Assembly: GCA_028023455.1 (NCBI GenBank)
Contig: JAQFVV010006238.1
Span: 3,606,572-3,670,571, forward strand
DNA: 64,000 nucleotides
Direction of reading: 5' to 3'
Source of the DNA: Epiperipatus broadwayi
Lineage: Eukaryota > Onychophora > Udeonychophora > Euonychophora > Peripatidae
The position numbers were made by a program, and so were the translations under genes. Below, piece after piece: positions 47,495 to 58,550 of this stretch. Every line of letters begins with the position of its first letter. The stretch's first letter is position 1. The notes beneath the pieces are model-generated. The model was not told the origin of the DNA, made no database searches, and saw only the letters and a program-made list of their open reading frames with translations.

Positions 47495-47900
47495 AATAAT
47501 AATCAATTCTTAAGCTATCAACAATTTCAAACTGTTGTCAAAGCAACATCCTTTAACAATAAAGACAATAAAGGTGGTATCATCTTTATCTATGAGCTGA
47601 TATGTTTGTATAAACACTAAAGATTGCAACTCAACTAAAAAGTGTGGGATAAAGCAAAGAAGTTTAAACAAACCTATTATTCAGGCAAATATAACCTGTT
47701 TTGAAAGCAGATTAATAAATAGTCAATTATAATTTTTTGCATTATTAATCTCACACTCCTTGATCATGATGCAATCTTTGGGGTCTACATAAACATCAGA
47801 TCATAGATAAAGGTGATACCACATTTATTGCTAAAGGGTGTTGCCATGACTACAAATTGAGATTGTTGATAGCTTAAGGGTTGATTGTTATCATCTACGT
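47495..47900. repeat. Repeat-F foldback, copy 2
   Basis: Two ~150-bp inverted arms (47495-47660 and 47745-47900). The left arm holds TAAGCTATCAACAATTTCAA, AAAGGTGGTATCATCTTTATC and AAAGATTGCAAC; the right arm holds the complements in reverse order. Confidence 0.7.
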
Positions 47901-47949
47901 TTATAAACCTATTGGAGACTTGAATAATTGGCTTTATTGTTTTAGTAAA

Positions 47950-48790
47950 CAGCTAGCTTAGTTACAACAATTATTTTCCTGTAATGAAATATCTCTATCT
48001 TTTAATTTGTTAAAAGCAGGAGATTCGGGGCTGTGTTTATTATCTAAGTCCACCTTTCTACTTATAAAACCAACAAGGTATATAAACTGATTTGCATTTT
48101 TAAAATTGACAGCCATCCAAATTAAAAGTTCCTGAGGATTTTTCTTCTGACACTGACTGATAAAGAATTTGAGTTTTTGAACATTAATTAATAAACCGAT
48201 ATCTTTGTAAGATTCTTTCAAATGATTAAAAGCATTCTGTAAATTGTCTTTTGAACTTAATAATAATCATCTGCATACTATAAATCCAGGATCCAAGAAG
48301 ATGAAGATCTTTTTTTTGCTTTTAATCAATTCAGATTAAAAATTACACCTTCGAACCTGAATCTTATCTTGATATCTCTATTTGTTTAAGCCACCTATAA
48401 ACAATTAAAGAGACTACTATCACAAAAATTGAAAACATTGTTGGAACAAGTGGACACCATTGTTTAACACTAATATTTCAAATGCCTTAGATTTTACACC
48501 TGTAGTAATAATGTACAATATGAAATTTTGCTGGACGACCAAGTAATTTCAAACAGTGTCATAGACTTGTCATATTAATTGAATCAAATGTTTTGAACAA
48601 ATGAATAAAGGCAATATATAAATCACTCATTTGTGCCTGACAACAAAAAAAATCATATAAACATAACTCGATAAAAATGGATCTTCTGTGATTTCTAAGT
48701 AAACCTAAGACCAAGATTATTGTTGACTATTAGAGCAGATAGTTTAGCTTAGAAGCTGTCAATAGTAATTGATAGTTACCTAGAAACACT
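47950..48790 (-). mobile_element. LINE-D reverse transcriptase fragment
   Basis: Minus strand. From 48790: a RLLRNHRRSIF-like piece, then QAQMSDLYIAFIHLFKTFDSINMTSL (RT palm block with the first Asp region eroded), LLGRPAKFHIV, and after breaks KESYKDIGLLINVQKLKFF (48221 frame) and SPESPAFNKLKDRDI. This is the RTE-type order seen in many invertebrate LINEs, but distinct from LINE-A to C. Decayed. Confidence 0.65.
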
Positions 48791-48884
48791 GCAGTTAAGA
48801 AATATATCTAGTCAATAAGTGGAATAATCGCACTCATTCTTTTGTTTACACTATATATATAAGGCTAAATGGGTTTATAAGCGA

Positions 48885-49028
48885 CCATTAGAAATCAGTC
48901 AACACTTAAACAACTGTTGTCAAGGCAACCTCCTTTATTGTTAAAAGGAGGTTGCCTTGACAACAGTTTGAGATTGTTGATTGTTATCTATATTGGGATT
49001 GTCTAAGTGTTGAACTGATATCTAATGG
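48885..49028. mobile_element. Repeat-F MITE, 144 bp, perfect hairpin core
   Basis: Outer inverted ends (CCATTAGAAATCAGTCAACACTTA and its imperfect complement ending CTAATGG at 49028) enclose a perfect 25-bp hairpin: arms 48912-48936 and 48944-48968 with a 7-nt loop ATTGTTA. Non-coding. Confidence 0.75.
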
Positions 49029-49094
49029 TTATATATACAATAAAGTAAATTATTCCTAATTTGTTGCTCAGGACTTCATAAAAAACCACATAAA

Positions 49095-49190
49095 ATTTGA
49101 ACACAGGAAGTGACAGAATTAAGCTGCAATCTATGGACCATCAGCTCTAAAGTCTGTTCCTCTACCACTATTCCAAAACACATTTCAATA
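49095..49190 (-). mobile_element. tRNA-derived SINE, family 3
   Basis: Minus strand: AATAGTGGTAGAGGAACAGA (A-box-like), then AGATTGCAGCTTAATTCTGTC, matching the arrangement at 29495-29585. Confidence 0.5.
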
Positions 49191-50290
49191 TGTTACAATG
49201 AATGTTTGTATGGAAATAAGATATAAACATGGTTTTCAGATGTATTTATGAATGTGGTTGATTATCTCTGTTGCAATACTAAAGTTTCAGCTAGATCTTA
49301 TCTGCTGCTGCCTGGATCATAATCTTGGCTTAGTAGTTTCTAGTAGAAATTCTGGTTATATTATATCTAACTACAGTGGAGTCACAATATACACTATATT
49401 TTGTTTCAAACACCCATTGCATACATCGTACATCACCTGTATTAGCTCATGTTTTGTTGATAAGTTTTGATTAAAGTAAGACTACACCTTGTTTATTGAA
49501 TTTCAAGTGTACATTACTCAAAAAATAATAAACCTATTATATCATATTTTATTTTTAGAATAATCATAATGAATAGAGAAATTCCAACTTCCAGTCACAA
49601 TTATGTACATTCTGGGCAGTATCCTTTTTTTCAATAATTTCTATTCCCATGAAAATGTAATAGCGGTCGTCTTTTCAGTAGAATATGCCTTCTGTAGTTG
49701 CTGTATAATTTTACGAATGTTTTTAAATTTTGTAAAACTTTTAGCAGTATACTTAGAAAACATTTTATTACATGAAATACTGTGCATAACATTTGGAAAA
49801 GATATATTAAAGCGCTTCCAACTTAAAGAAATATTAATAAACATGATCTTAAGCTGTTGATTTATACATTTTAATATATTTTTTTAAAAATGTGATAGTG
49901 TAAGGCGTTCCAAGATGGAGAACTGCCAGCTGCAGTATTGTAAATTTGTTTATATTGGTACAGCATATATTGCAGCTTTATTATATTGGTGACTTATTAC
50001 ATGATTTAACTATTGTTTATTCCTTGCAATATCAAAAATTTATATTGAAAGAATAGGTTTTGACAGATAATTAACGTTACAGATTTTATTTTTAATGGGT
50101 TTGCTATATAAGATTGCTTTTCTGTTTATCCCAAGTATTAATGAAGTTAGGATGTTGAGAGTTTCAATGGCTTATCTGACTATTCTCTAGAAGCGCATGT
50201 TGAATCTCGATAAGATTTGGCCAAATCTATGTCAAAACCATTATTAAAAATATGTGAGGATGAATTTCTGCAGTTAGCATTTTCATCTTT
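49191..50290. other. Spacer, nothing recognised
   Basis: AT-rich. The open frames at 49252-49470 and 49603-49860 have no recognisable domain and overlap a frame on the other strand. Confidence 0.45.
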
Positions 50291-50294
50291 AGCA

Positions 50295-50478
50295 TTGTTG
50301 CAATAATCGGTTATACTCATGGGTCTCATGAGTGTTCAAGTATTGGATTTTGGTATATTCTGTATATATATTCATTTTAAAATATTCTTATGTGAATAAT
50401 CATATATGCAAGGCAGATTGAATAATTACGTTAACAATTTTAAATCTTTTATTATTAAAACATACGTTACTGGACGAA
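50295..50478 (+). mobile_element. SINE family 2, left copy
   Basis: TGGGTCTCATGAGTGTTCAA, GTATTGGATTTTGGTATATT and a GATTGAATAATTA...TTATTATTAAAACA tail match 51636-51838. The B-box region is more eroded here. Confidence 0.6.
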
Positions 50479-50479
50479 T

Positions 50480-51545
50480 AGGAGAAAAAAATTGATAAAT
50501 GAAGCAAAGAAAAGAAAGGGATTGATAAAGAAATTAACTGTGTTTTCATATAATAAATATGATGTAGCTAGAATTATATGGAAAGGAGTTGCAGTAGCAG
50601 GGTTAACATATGGTAATGATGCATTATATGTTAGTAAAGGGGTATTAAATTACTTAGAAAAAGTTCAAAGGGAAGTAAGAAGACATGCATTGGATGCAGA
50701 TATATGGACAGAAAGGGAGGCAATTCAAGGAGAAAAGGGATGGTCAAGTTTTCATATGAGAGATGCAAAAAGTAAAATGAAAATGCTTGGTAGATTGCAG
50801 TTTATGGATAATAAAAGAATAGCCAAAATAGTTTTTAATTAGGTTATGAGTAAAGGGCAGGTAACAAGATGGGTGAGAAAGGTAATGCGGCATGCAAAAT
50901 ATTTGGATAAAAAATTTATATCAGTATATTTGTACAAAAGATGGGATGATTGTGTTAGGAGGATTGTTGAGTGTTTTAGTGGTAAGGAATGAGATAAAAT
51001 AATAGATTTATTAATAAAGAATAGGGAGTTAGAGAGATAGAGAACTAGTATGGAGAGTAAAAAGAGTTTAAATATATGTAGCAATAAACAGAGTATTAGG
51101 TGTGAGTTAATATATGATATTAGTAACGAAAGTAGTTTAAGGCTCGAACAGGATCTTTAGCAACAAGAGAATATACATGTAAATGGAAAAATATGGGTGA
51201 TTTAATCTGTAAATTATGTAAGGAAGGAATAGAAAATAGCAGGTATCTGTTAATTGAATGTAAATGCTTGAAAACAGAAAGGGCACATATAATGAAGTTA
51301 TGGAAGAATAAATATGACAAAAGTGATTGTACAGAAAGTGGATTATTGGTTTTTATGCTGGGTTTGGAAAAAGATAAAGGCCATAGAGTTGACAAAGAAT
51401 ATGGTGTGGAAATGGGATGGAGCAGAATATGGGAAAACTTAGACTGGGGAATGTAAAATTAAGTAGCTAACAGGTTTCTTTGGGCATAATTGCTGAGAGA
51501 TTATTGATTTCGTTTAAGAAAATACAGCACATCATATCACATCAC
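50480..51545 (+). mobile_element. LINE-B C-terminal half, plus strand
   Basis: From 50492: KRKGLIKKLTVFSYNKYDVARIIWKG, LTYGNDALYVSKGVLNYLEKVQREVRRHALDAD, IQGEKGWSSFHMRDAKSKMKMLGRLQFMDNKR up to 50842. Decayed middle (to about 51120). Then CKLCKEGIENSRYLLIEC (51205-51260) and WSRIWENLDWGM to a TAA near 51456, and a (TCACA)n-like tail at 51525-51545. It gives the clearest view of the LINE-B order downstream of the RT. 5'-truncated and frameshifted. Confidence 0.8.
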
Positions 51546-51635
51546 ATTATACGCAATAATTTTGATTACGAATGAGTGATTGCTACTCTAATGATAATTA
51601 TTTGTCCATTTTGTCGTATTCATGTTCTCTAACCC

Positions 51636-51838
51636 TGGTGTAACAATTGGTACATCCATGAGTCTCAAGAATGTTCGAATCTTGAGTTTTGGTATATATT
51701 GTGTACATATCTATTTTTAATTATACATTATATGCACGTGCGTAGTCACCTGCAAGGTTGATTGAATAATTATACTAAATTTAACAATTTTTTGAATCTC
51801 TTATTATTATTATTAAAACACACACTACTGCTATATAT
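51636..51838 (+). mobile_element. SINE family 2, right copy
   Basis: GGTGTAACAATTGGTACATC (A-box-like) then AATGTTCGAATCTTGAG, whose GTTCGAATC fits the B-box consensus. Body as in the 50295 copy; tail (ATT)n-rich. Confidence 0.65.
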
Positions 51839-51839
51839 A

Positions 51840-52560
51840 TATTTATATTGCTTTTTGAAATAAATTATAGTAATTTTGATTACGAGTCGAAAATATTTAA
51901 TTTTTGATCTATTTATACAAATGATTTTTATTAAGTTGAACAATTAATATCATAATTAACTTAATTTAGAATTAGTGATGAAGTTTGACTAAATATAAAT
52001 CACCATTTGTGAATTTCTTTCGTATTACCAGCCAGCTATAAAATCACAAAGCCATAAAAATAGAATATATTATTGGAAAACAATTTAATATATTAAAAAA
52101 AAAAAAATCAGATTAAAATTGCTCAAATTAAAATAAAAAAGGGAGTAAAGTGTTCTTGGGAAATATTTTTATTATTGATTTTAGAAATAAATTGTAATAA
52201 TTTCGCAGAAAAAGAGATCATCTTTTAAAAAGTGCTCAAATATGTTGAGTAGGATAATTATTCTTGGAATTTATTGTTTCATTAATTCACATAACTTCCA
52301 CTAGGGGTTAACAGTTTCGGAATAGATATTATATTCATTATATTTTTTATAGTAATTGGTAGACAATTGATTTTATCTGGAGATAAAGTTTTATAATCAT
52401 TGGTTACTTTTTTCCTTCTATTAATTTTAAACTGATGGAATATGTTTGTTTTTTTCTTTTCTTCAATTAAATTTAAGTAGAATATCCTTGAATATTTTTA
52501 TTAATTTTTAAATTTTAAATATTGATAGTAACAATGCGAATACATCATTTTTCATAATCA
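51840..52560. other. Spacer, nothing recognised
   Basis: AT-rich; no gene was seen. Confidence 0.5.
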
Positions 52561-52564
52561 TTTT

Positions 52565-53225
52565 TCAACCATTATCATTCATTCCATTGCTTGATGAAGG
52601 ATTCTTTAGGATTAATTCAATTTCTTTGAGCTGTATTTTCACTTCTCCATATCATATCAGCAAATTGCTTTATTTCATCTATCATCTTATATATAGTCTC
52701 TTCCTAGGATTCCAGCAATATATCGGACACATTTCAGTCTTTTAATTGTTTTAATGATGATATCATTGGTATCTATTTGTTTTCTCACCCAATTATTTTA
52801 CTTTTGATTCTTCCCTATTAATTTCAATCTTTATCTTTCCATATTTCGTTAAGTGATTTGAAGTCTTTATATTATTATGTGCCCAGGTTCCAGATACGTA
52901 GTAAGAATTGGTAAAACACATCTATTAAAAACTTAGGCATAGACATATTTTCTTTTAATACTAAATTTCTTCTACCAGAAGCACTCCATCTAAGTTTAAT
53001 CTGATCAAGATATTATATTTCTTCTAATTTTTGATTAACAATCTTTATTTTTTGACTGAAAATCCATTGAACATTACTTTAGACTTTTTACTCTTTATCT
53101 TTGTTTCCAAGTCTTGAAACAATTCTTTAAACTCTGAAACATTATTTGCAAAAACAGTATCATTATCTGCAAAATCTCTATTTTTATTTCCATAGTTTCC
53201 TATTTTAATTCACAAAATAAACCAT
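52565..53225 (-). mobile_element. LINE-A fragment, eroded
   Basis: Minus strand, collinear with 29990-30800 (3' end, KIKRLK, SETW, NLILKGN, MFN..., FANN/DFAD regions) but with several deletions. Confidence 0.7.
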
Positions 53226-53364
53226 AGTCTCTCATTTCCTTGTGATTCTCTTCATTGTGGGGAAGTTTACATTATATTATATTTGTAGTTAAATTTTTCA
53301 GACAGTGTATCAATACACTTTTGATTAAGCCAGAATTTAGCTGGAACTTTTAGAATTGGTAATA

Positions 53365-53475
53365 ATACCTAGATACCCATTTACTCACCAATACAAGATG
53401 GTTAGCTAGTTTGACTTTGGTCCACTAATTGAAATTTCAAATCCTGCCCTGCTTCTAACTTGAAAAATTTTGTAA
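53365..53475 (-). mobile_element. SINE family 1 copy
   Basis: Minus strand: GGATTTGAAATTTC (B-box-like) then GTGAGTAAATGGGTATCTAGGT, as in 3345-3545. Confidence 0.5.
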
Positions 53476-53551
53476 GATTTGATCACCATATGATAAAAAT
53501 CCTATAGTTATTATTTGTTATTTAAATCATTTCATGCTCAATGCTTTAGAC

Positions 53552-53735
53552 CAGCGTTTTTCAACCTGTGGGTCGTGACCCCTTTGAGGATGAAACAACC
53601 CTTTCACAAAGGTCACCTAACCATTAAAAAACATATTTTCATTTCTTAACAGTAGTAAAATTACAGGTTGGGGGTTCCCACAACATAAGGAATTGTATTA
53701 AAAGGTCGCATCATTAGGAAGGTTGAGAGCCACTA
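53552..53735. mobile_element. SPIN-like hAT MITE, 184 bp, with perfect 8-bp TSD
   Basis: Ends CAGCGTTTTTCAACC and GGTTGAGAGCCACTA are inverted copies of a CAG(C/T)GGTTCTCAACC-type hAT terminus. CTTTAGAC flanks both sides exactly (53544-53551 and 53736-53743). The interior reads CCTGTGGGTCGTGACCCCTT, CCCTTTCACAAAGGTCACCT, AACAGTAGTAAAATTACAG, GTTGGGGGT.CCCACAACAT and TCATTAGGAAGGTTGAGA. From memory these blocks match the SPIN (Space Invader) non-autonomous hAT family, known for repeated horizontal transfer among animals. No transposase. Confidence 0.85.
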
Positions 53736-53755
53736 CTTTAGACACTTATTTCTAT

Positions 53756-54200
53756 CTGCTAGGACACTGTTTCTGGTTTAATACCTGTTTGGAACAACAG
53801 TGCTGTTTTATGTTGATATTATTTTCGATCTATTGCTATTTTCTTTTGATTGTTTCTGCAGTCATTCATAACATTAAGTGACTATTTGTCCTTCAAAAAT
53901 TATAATATAAGGAAAGAATTTCTAAGGTTTTCCTGGCCTGTATTCAAACCCCAAGGGATGGATATAGAGATAGATGCACTATCCATTATACTTTAAAACA
54001 TTTATATTATATATGACATTCAAGATGTTTTACATATCTTTTTTTATTGTTAGGGCATTGCTTCTGGGTTAATATCTACTTGAGCAAATTGTTATTTTAT
54101 GCTATTTCTTTGGCCCAACATGCTATTTTCTTCGAATTGTTTTTGCAACCATTCCTAGTATTATTTCATTATTTGTCCTTTTAAAAAGTATAATCTGTCT
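53756..54200. repeat. ~291-bp tandem duplication
   Basis: 53756-53905 (GTTTCTGG(T/G)TTAATA, TGCTATTTTCTT and ATTTGTCCTT blocks) recurs at 54047-54195, an offset of 291 bp. The intervening part contains a SINE-like head. Confidence 0.55.
53925..54000 (-). mobile_element. tRNA-derived SINE head
   Basis: Minus strand: GTATAATGGATAGTGCATCT (A-box-like) and CTTGGGGTTTGAATACAGG (B-box-like), spaced as in a tRNA. Confidence 0.6.
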
Positions 54201-54740
54201 GTAAATTTCTTTATATCCAAATATTTTATTACTTCTTTATTTTTTTGACGACTTATTTATATATTATATGGATTTTTTTAATTTTTAACATTAGGCTATT
54301 TTCTTGCAAAATGTCATAAAGGGACCTGAGAGATTTTAACCAAGAGATAGATTCATTAATGATTTTGTTAAGATCTTAAATTTTTCTATTATTCATAGAT
54401 TAGACAATCATTAACTATGTAATTCAAGGTTTTTGATTCAAGATTCAGATAGATTAAGATATAATTGGGGGAAAAAATGCAGTACAGAGCCTCACATTAC
54501 AATTGGCCTTATGTGAAAAAATATTTATATAAATGTATATTACAATGGTGGGAAAATGTATGCAGCTCTTAGTCGAGTTAAGTGTGGTGCCCATTGAAAT
54601 CCAATTTTATTATTATTTTTTTAATTGCACAAAAATTTATAATGACAGAGATTTTTATCAAACATTTTATTACTTATTGTAAATTACATCATGTATGTAT
54701 GTACATACTATTTTCAAATATATTGGAAAACTATACATTA
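54201..54740. other. Spacer, nothing recognised
   Basis: AT-rich; no gene was seen. Confidence 0.5.
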
Positions 54741-55997
54741 ACATACCATCATCAATAATATTCTGTCCCATGGACAGATCCAGAGAGTAGTCACGTCATC
54801 AATTCATCATTTTCCCACTCCATTCTCTTCATTGCTCAGCTCCTCAATTCCATGTAACTCCTTCCATCTCTTATATCATTCAACAATATCAGTCTTTTCC
54901 ATCCTTTCTTCTTACTTCAACTCACGAGTCCTTCCAAAATATCTTTCATTAAATTATACTTCATAATATAGGTCCAATCCAGTTTCTCTTTTTAATTTTC
55001 TCAAACTTCTTTTTTCATTTACTCTTTTCAAAACTTCTTCATTTGTTATTTTATTCATCCAAGTAATTTTTCCCATTCTTCTCCATGTCCACATCAACAG
55101 GTTTTCAATGTATTCTTAATTTTATTACTCCCTGTCCACATTTTACAACCATAAAATAGTACATTCCACACATAACATTTAATTAATATTTTTCTTAATT
55201 CTGTCTTCAAAAGTCCACAAAATGTTTTCTTTTTCTTTATAAATGGTTTCTTTGCAGTGCTTCATCTTCACTTCTTTCATCTTCACTCAACCAACGTATT
55301 ACTCAAATATCTAAATCCCTTTACCTGTTGAACTATGTTATCATGGATTTCAATTTGCAATCTTTTTGCATTTCTTCCTATCCATACATACTTACTTAAT
55401 CTTCTCAACATTAATCTTCATTCCATATTCTATACATCTTGCCTCCAATTTATTCAACATTTGCTGAAGACACTTTTCATCTTCAGTTATAAGAGCCATA
55501 TCATTTTCAAATCTTATACATTTTATTATACTACCTTTAACATTTGCTCCTCCACAGTCTAAATAATTATTTACCATGTCCTCTAAATAAGTACTAAAAA
55601 GAACAGATGACATACTGCTCCCTTGCCTAACTCTTCCTTCTATATTCACTTTATCAGACTCCTTATTCTGCAATCTAATTCTTATCCATTGCCCAGTATA
55701 CACATTCCAAATTAATCTTCTCACTTTCCACAACACTTCTTTATTTTTTAAGATGGTCGTAAGTTTATTCCAGATTACTCTATCAAATGCTTTTTCCAAA
55801 TCCACAAAGCATATACCAATTTCTCTTTTTCAATATATCTCTCAGCAATTGTTATAACAACACTAATTGCATCTCTTATATGTTTCCCTCTCTGAAAACC
55901 ACTTTGTTCTCTAATATAATACTTTACTTTTTCATAAATTTTTTAACTCAATCGTCAATAAAATTTTAGAAGTATGGGATAACAAACTTACTGTCCT

Positions 55998-56290
55998 ATA
56001 AACAATGAGGATTGCCAATTCCTCAACAAGCTTTGTGATAAATGCTTAGCCAGAGAAAGCATTTAAAATATCTCGGTCAGGAGCCCCCCCCCAAAAAAAA
56101 AAAACCCTCTGACCATGGTTTCATGCTCTGGCACTCCATAGACTTACCCTAGCACCTCTGAGGGAGTGCCAGAGCACGAAACCATGGTCAGAGATTTGGG
56201 GGGGGTCCTGACAGAGATATTTTAAATGCTTTCTCTGGCTAAGCATTTATCACAAAGCTTGTTGAGAAATTGGCAATCCTCATTGTTTAT
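55998..56290. repeat. 290-bp palindrome
   Basis: Arms 55998-56137 and 56163-56290 pair through GAGGATTGCCAATT, GCTTTGTGATAAATGCTTAG, AAAGCATTTAAAATATCTC, GACCATGGTTTC and GGCACTCC, with a ~25-nt loop. A C9A12 tract in the left arm faces TTGGGGGGGG on the right. Confidence 0.8.
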
Positions 56291-58550
56291 AACGGTTATC
56301 ATCTGATCGTTCATGTCAGCCGCCAGAGGTGCGATTTCTAGCTAAATTTCTAGAAATATGCCGTTTCCGCGGCCGCACCCAAGCCTTTAAGCATTCTTTC
56401 TAAAAGAAATCCTAGAAAGATTGTTAACTCAGAGTTAAGTCTACTCTCTACGCTAAAAGGTAGAGTATTAACTCGGAAGTTAAGTCTCCTTTCTACGATA
56501 AAATCTAGAAAGAGTGTTAACTCGGCTTAGCGGCTAACGGTGTGGCTTTTTCCGATGCTAAAAGCAGAGGAAAATGCCGTAGTTGTTTGTGTCACACACT
56601 ATATCGTAATGCTGCGTTATGTATTTGATGTAACAATATCGTACTAGGGTGTTTATTTTGATCGTGTCAAAATTATTTAAATTTTCATCGGTGCCTTGTT
56701 TTTTTTAAGACCAATCGATGTACTGTTACATTTTATCAATTTTAACAGTATCGTGATTGTTCCTCATAAATTTGTATTTCTCCTAAATTTTCGATTAGGG
56801 TGGAATAGCGTAAAAATTTAAAAATCACGCTTTGAGTCACGTTTTAGCGAGAAATTTTCCGAGACAAAAAGTATGGCTAATTCCCACAACAGAAAACTTG
56901 AAAAGATGGGAATTTCCAGACACGGTCCAGCGCTGGAATATTTCTACAGCAGAAAAAAAAAAAAAACATCCTGCTGCTGAAAGAAAAGATTGGATTGTGC
57001 GGCAAATATATGCAGATTTGAGGTCCGAAAACATCTGCCGACAGAAAGGTTCACTTTGTAAAGGCAAGCTTGTTTGAGGGATTCTAAATGACCTTCGTCA
57101 AATGTCAAAAATAAAAGAAGTAACTTTAATTTTTATTTAAACGTACATCCCTTCTTCTCCCGATAATTGTTGGCGTCGGCAATCAAATGTAAAATAAAAG
57201 AAGTAACTAAAATTTTTATTTAAACATAGCCCCCAAAACCCCTCTTCTCCCAATAATTGTTGTCGTCGGCAATCAACGGTCAAATAAAAGGAACGTCAAT
57301 TATTCTTTAATCGTATAGAAAAAAACAAAAAAAACCCTCCCACTAAGTGTCCTGGCCAATCAAATGTAAACCAATCGAAATAAGACAGTAAATTATTAGT
57401 TAAACACAACCCAAATTACTATTCGAACGTACACCGAAAAAGACTCGCTCTTGTCAATCAAAATTAAAGAAACCTAGACTATTATTGTCCCATTGTCAAA
57501 TCGAATATTATTTGGGAAAACCCAAATAATTTATAAACGAAAAAAAAAAAAAGAAAGAAAGTCAAATCGGTTTTCAATCAAATGGTAAACGATAAAAGTA
57601 ACTTAAATTTTGATTTAAACATACACACGAACAAAAACAAAACGCAAAACTCTTTCTCCCAATAATTGTTGTCGCCAATCACCAAAAAACACCCACCCCT
57701 CTCACTAATTATTGTCAGCAATTAAATATACACCACTACTAAAAGTAACGTAAACTACTATTCTTTAAACGGTTACACCCCTTCCCCCAATAATTGTCCA
57801 CAATTGTACACACAGAAAAACACCCTTCCCAGTAATTAGTGTCGGGAAACAAATGTAAACCGATCAAAGTAAGACCGCAACTTATTATTTAAACGTAACC
57901 CAAATTACTATTTGAATCTACACCAAAACAACACCCGCTCTTGTCAATAAAAATTAAACAAACAACAACTATTATTGCCCCATTGTCAAAAATATTTATT
58001 TGTAGAACCAAAACCATAATTTATAAATGAAAGGAAGTCCAATCGGTCGTCCATCAAATGTAAACTGATAAAAGTAAAGGTTTTAAATTTTATTTAAACA
58101 TAAACACACGCGCGCGAAAAAAAAAACAACAACACTTCTCCCAATAATTGTTTTCGGCAATCAAATGTAAACCTATCAAAGTAACGTAAATTATTATTTA
58201 AAGATCCATTATAAAACCCCGCTCTCTCTTGAATTTTGTCAATCCAATTTTACAAAAACAGTAATATTATTATTTTTTTTTTTTAAAAAAAAACAAATTA
58301 CTATTTGAATACACACCAAAAAAGACCCTTTGGTAAAAAAAAAAAAAAACTATTATTATCCCATTGTCAAAAATATTATTTGGGAAAAATAATTCAGAAA
58401 CGAAAAAAAGTAAACGTTGTAAACAAACCAAAAAAAAGAGTCAATATTAATAGAGAATCGCTATCCCGGGAACTATATATTAATGTGTTTTTCAGTTAGA
58501 AATCGCGCCTCTGGCGGCTGACACGAAGGATCAGATGACAACCTTTATAA
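56287..58550. mobile_element. DNA transposon-like element with 54-bp GC-rich TIRs
   Basis: TIRs 56287-56340 and 58497-58550 differ at only 5 of 54 positions and share TCATCTGATC, GTCAGCCGCCAGAGG and GCGATTTCTA. The interior has a CpG-containing left part (56340-57080) and a degenerate tandem region. No transposase is recognisable; the frame at 56832-57077 has no known domain and an equally long frame opposite. A TTATAA motif lies at each outer end, so the TSD cannot be separated from the TIR. Superfamily unknown. Confidence 0.7.
57080..58480. repeat. Degenerate tandem array inside the TIR element
   Basis: Short modules (CCCAATAATTGTTGTCG, AATCAAATGTAAAC, TTATTTAAACATA) recur many times. A larger unit starting CAAATTACTATT(T/C)GAA occurs at about 57412, 57901 and 58294, giving spacings of 489 and 393 bp. 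Non-coding. Confidence 0.65.

Noticed and set aside
49603-49860. 85-codon frame as a host exon
   Set aside because: No domain, A/T-driven codons, and an overlapping frame on the other strand.
56832-57077. 81-codon frame as a transposase of the TIR element
   Set aside because: No known motif, and a similar frame exists on the opposite strand.
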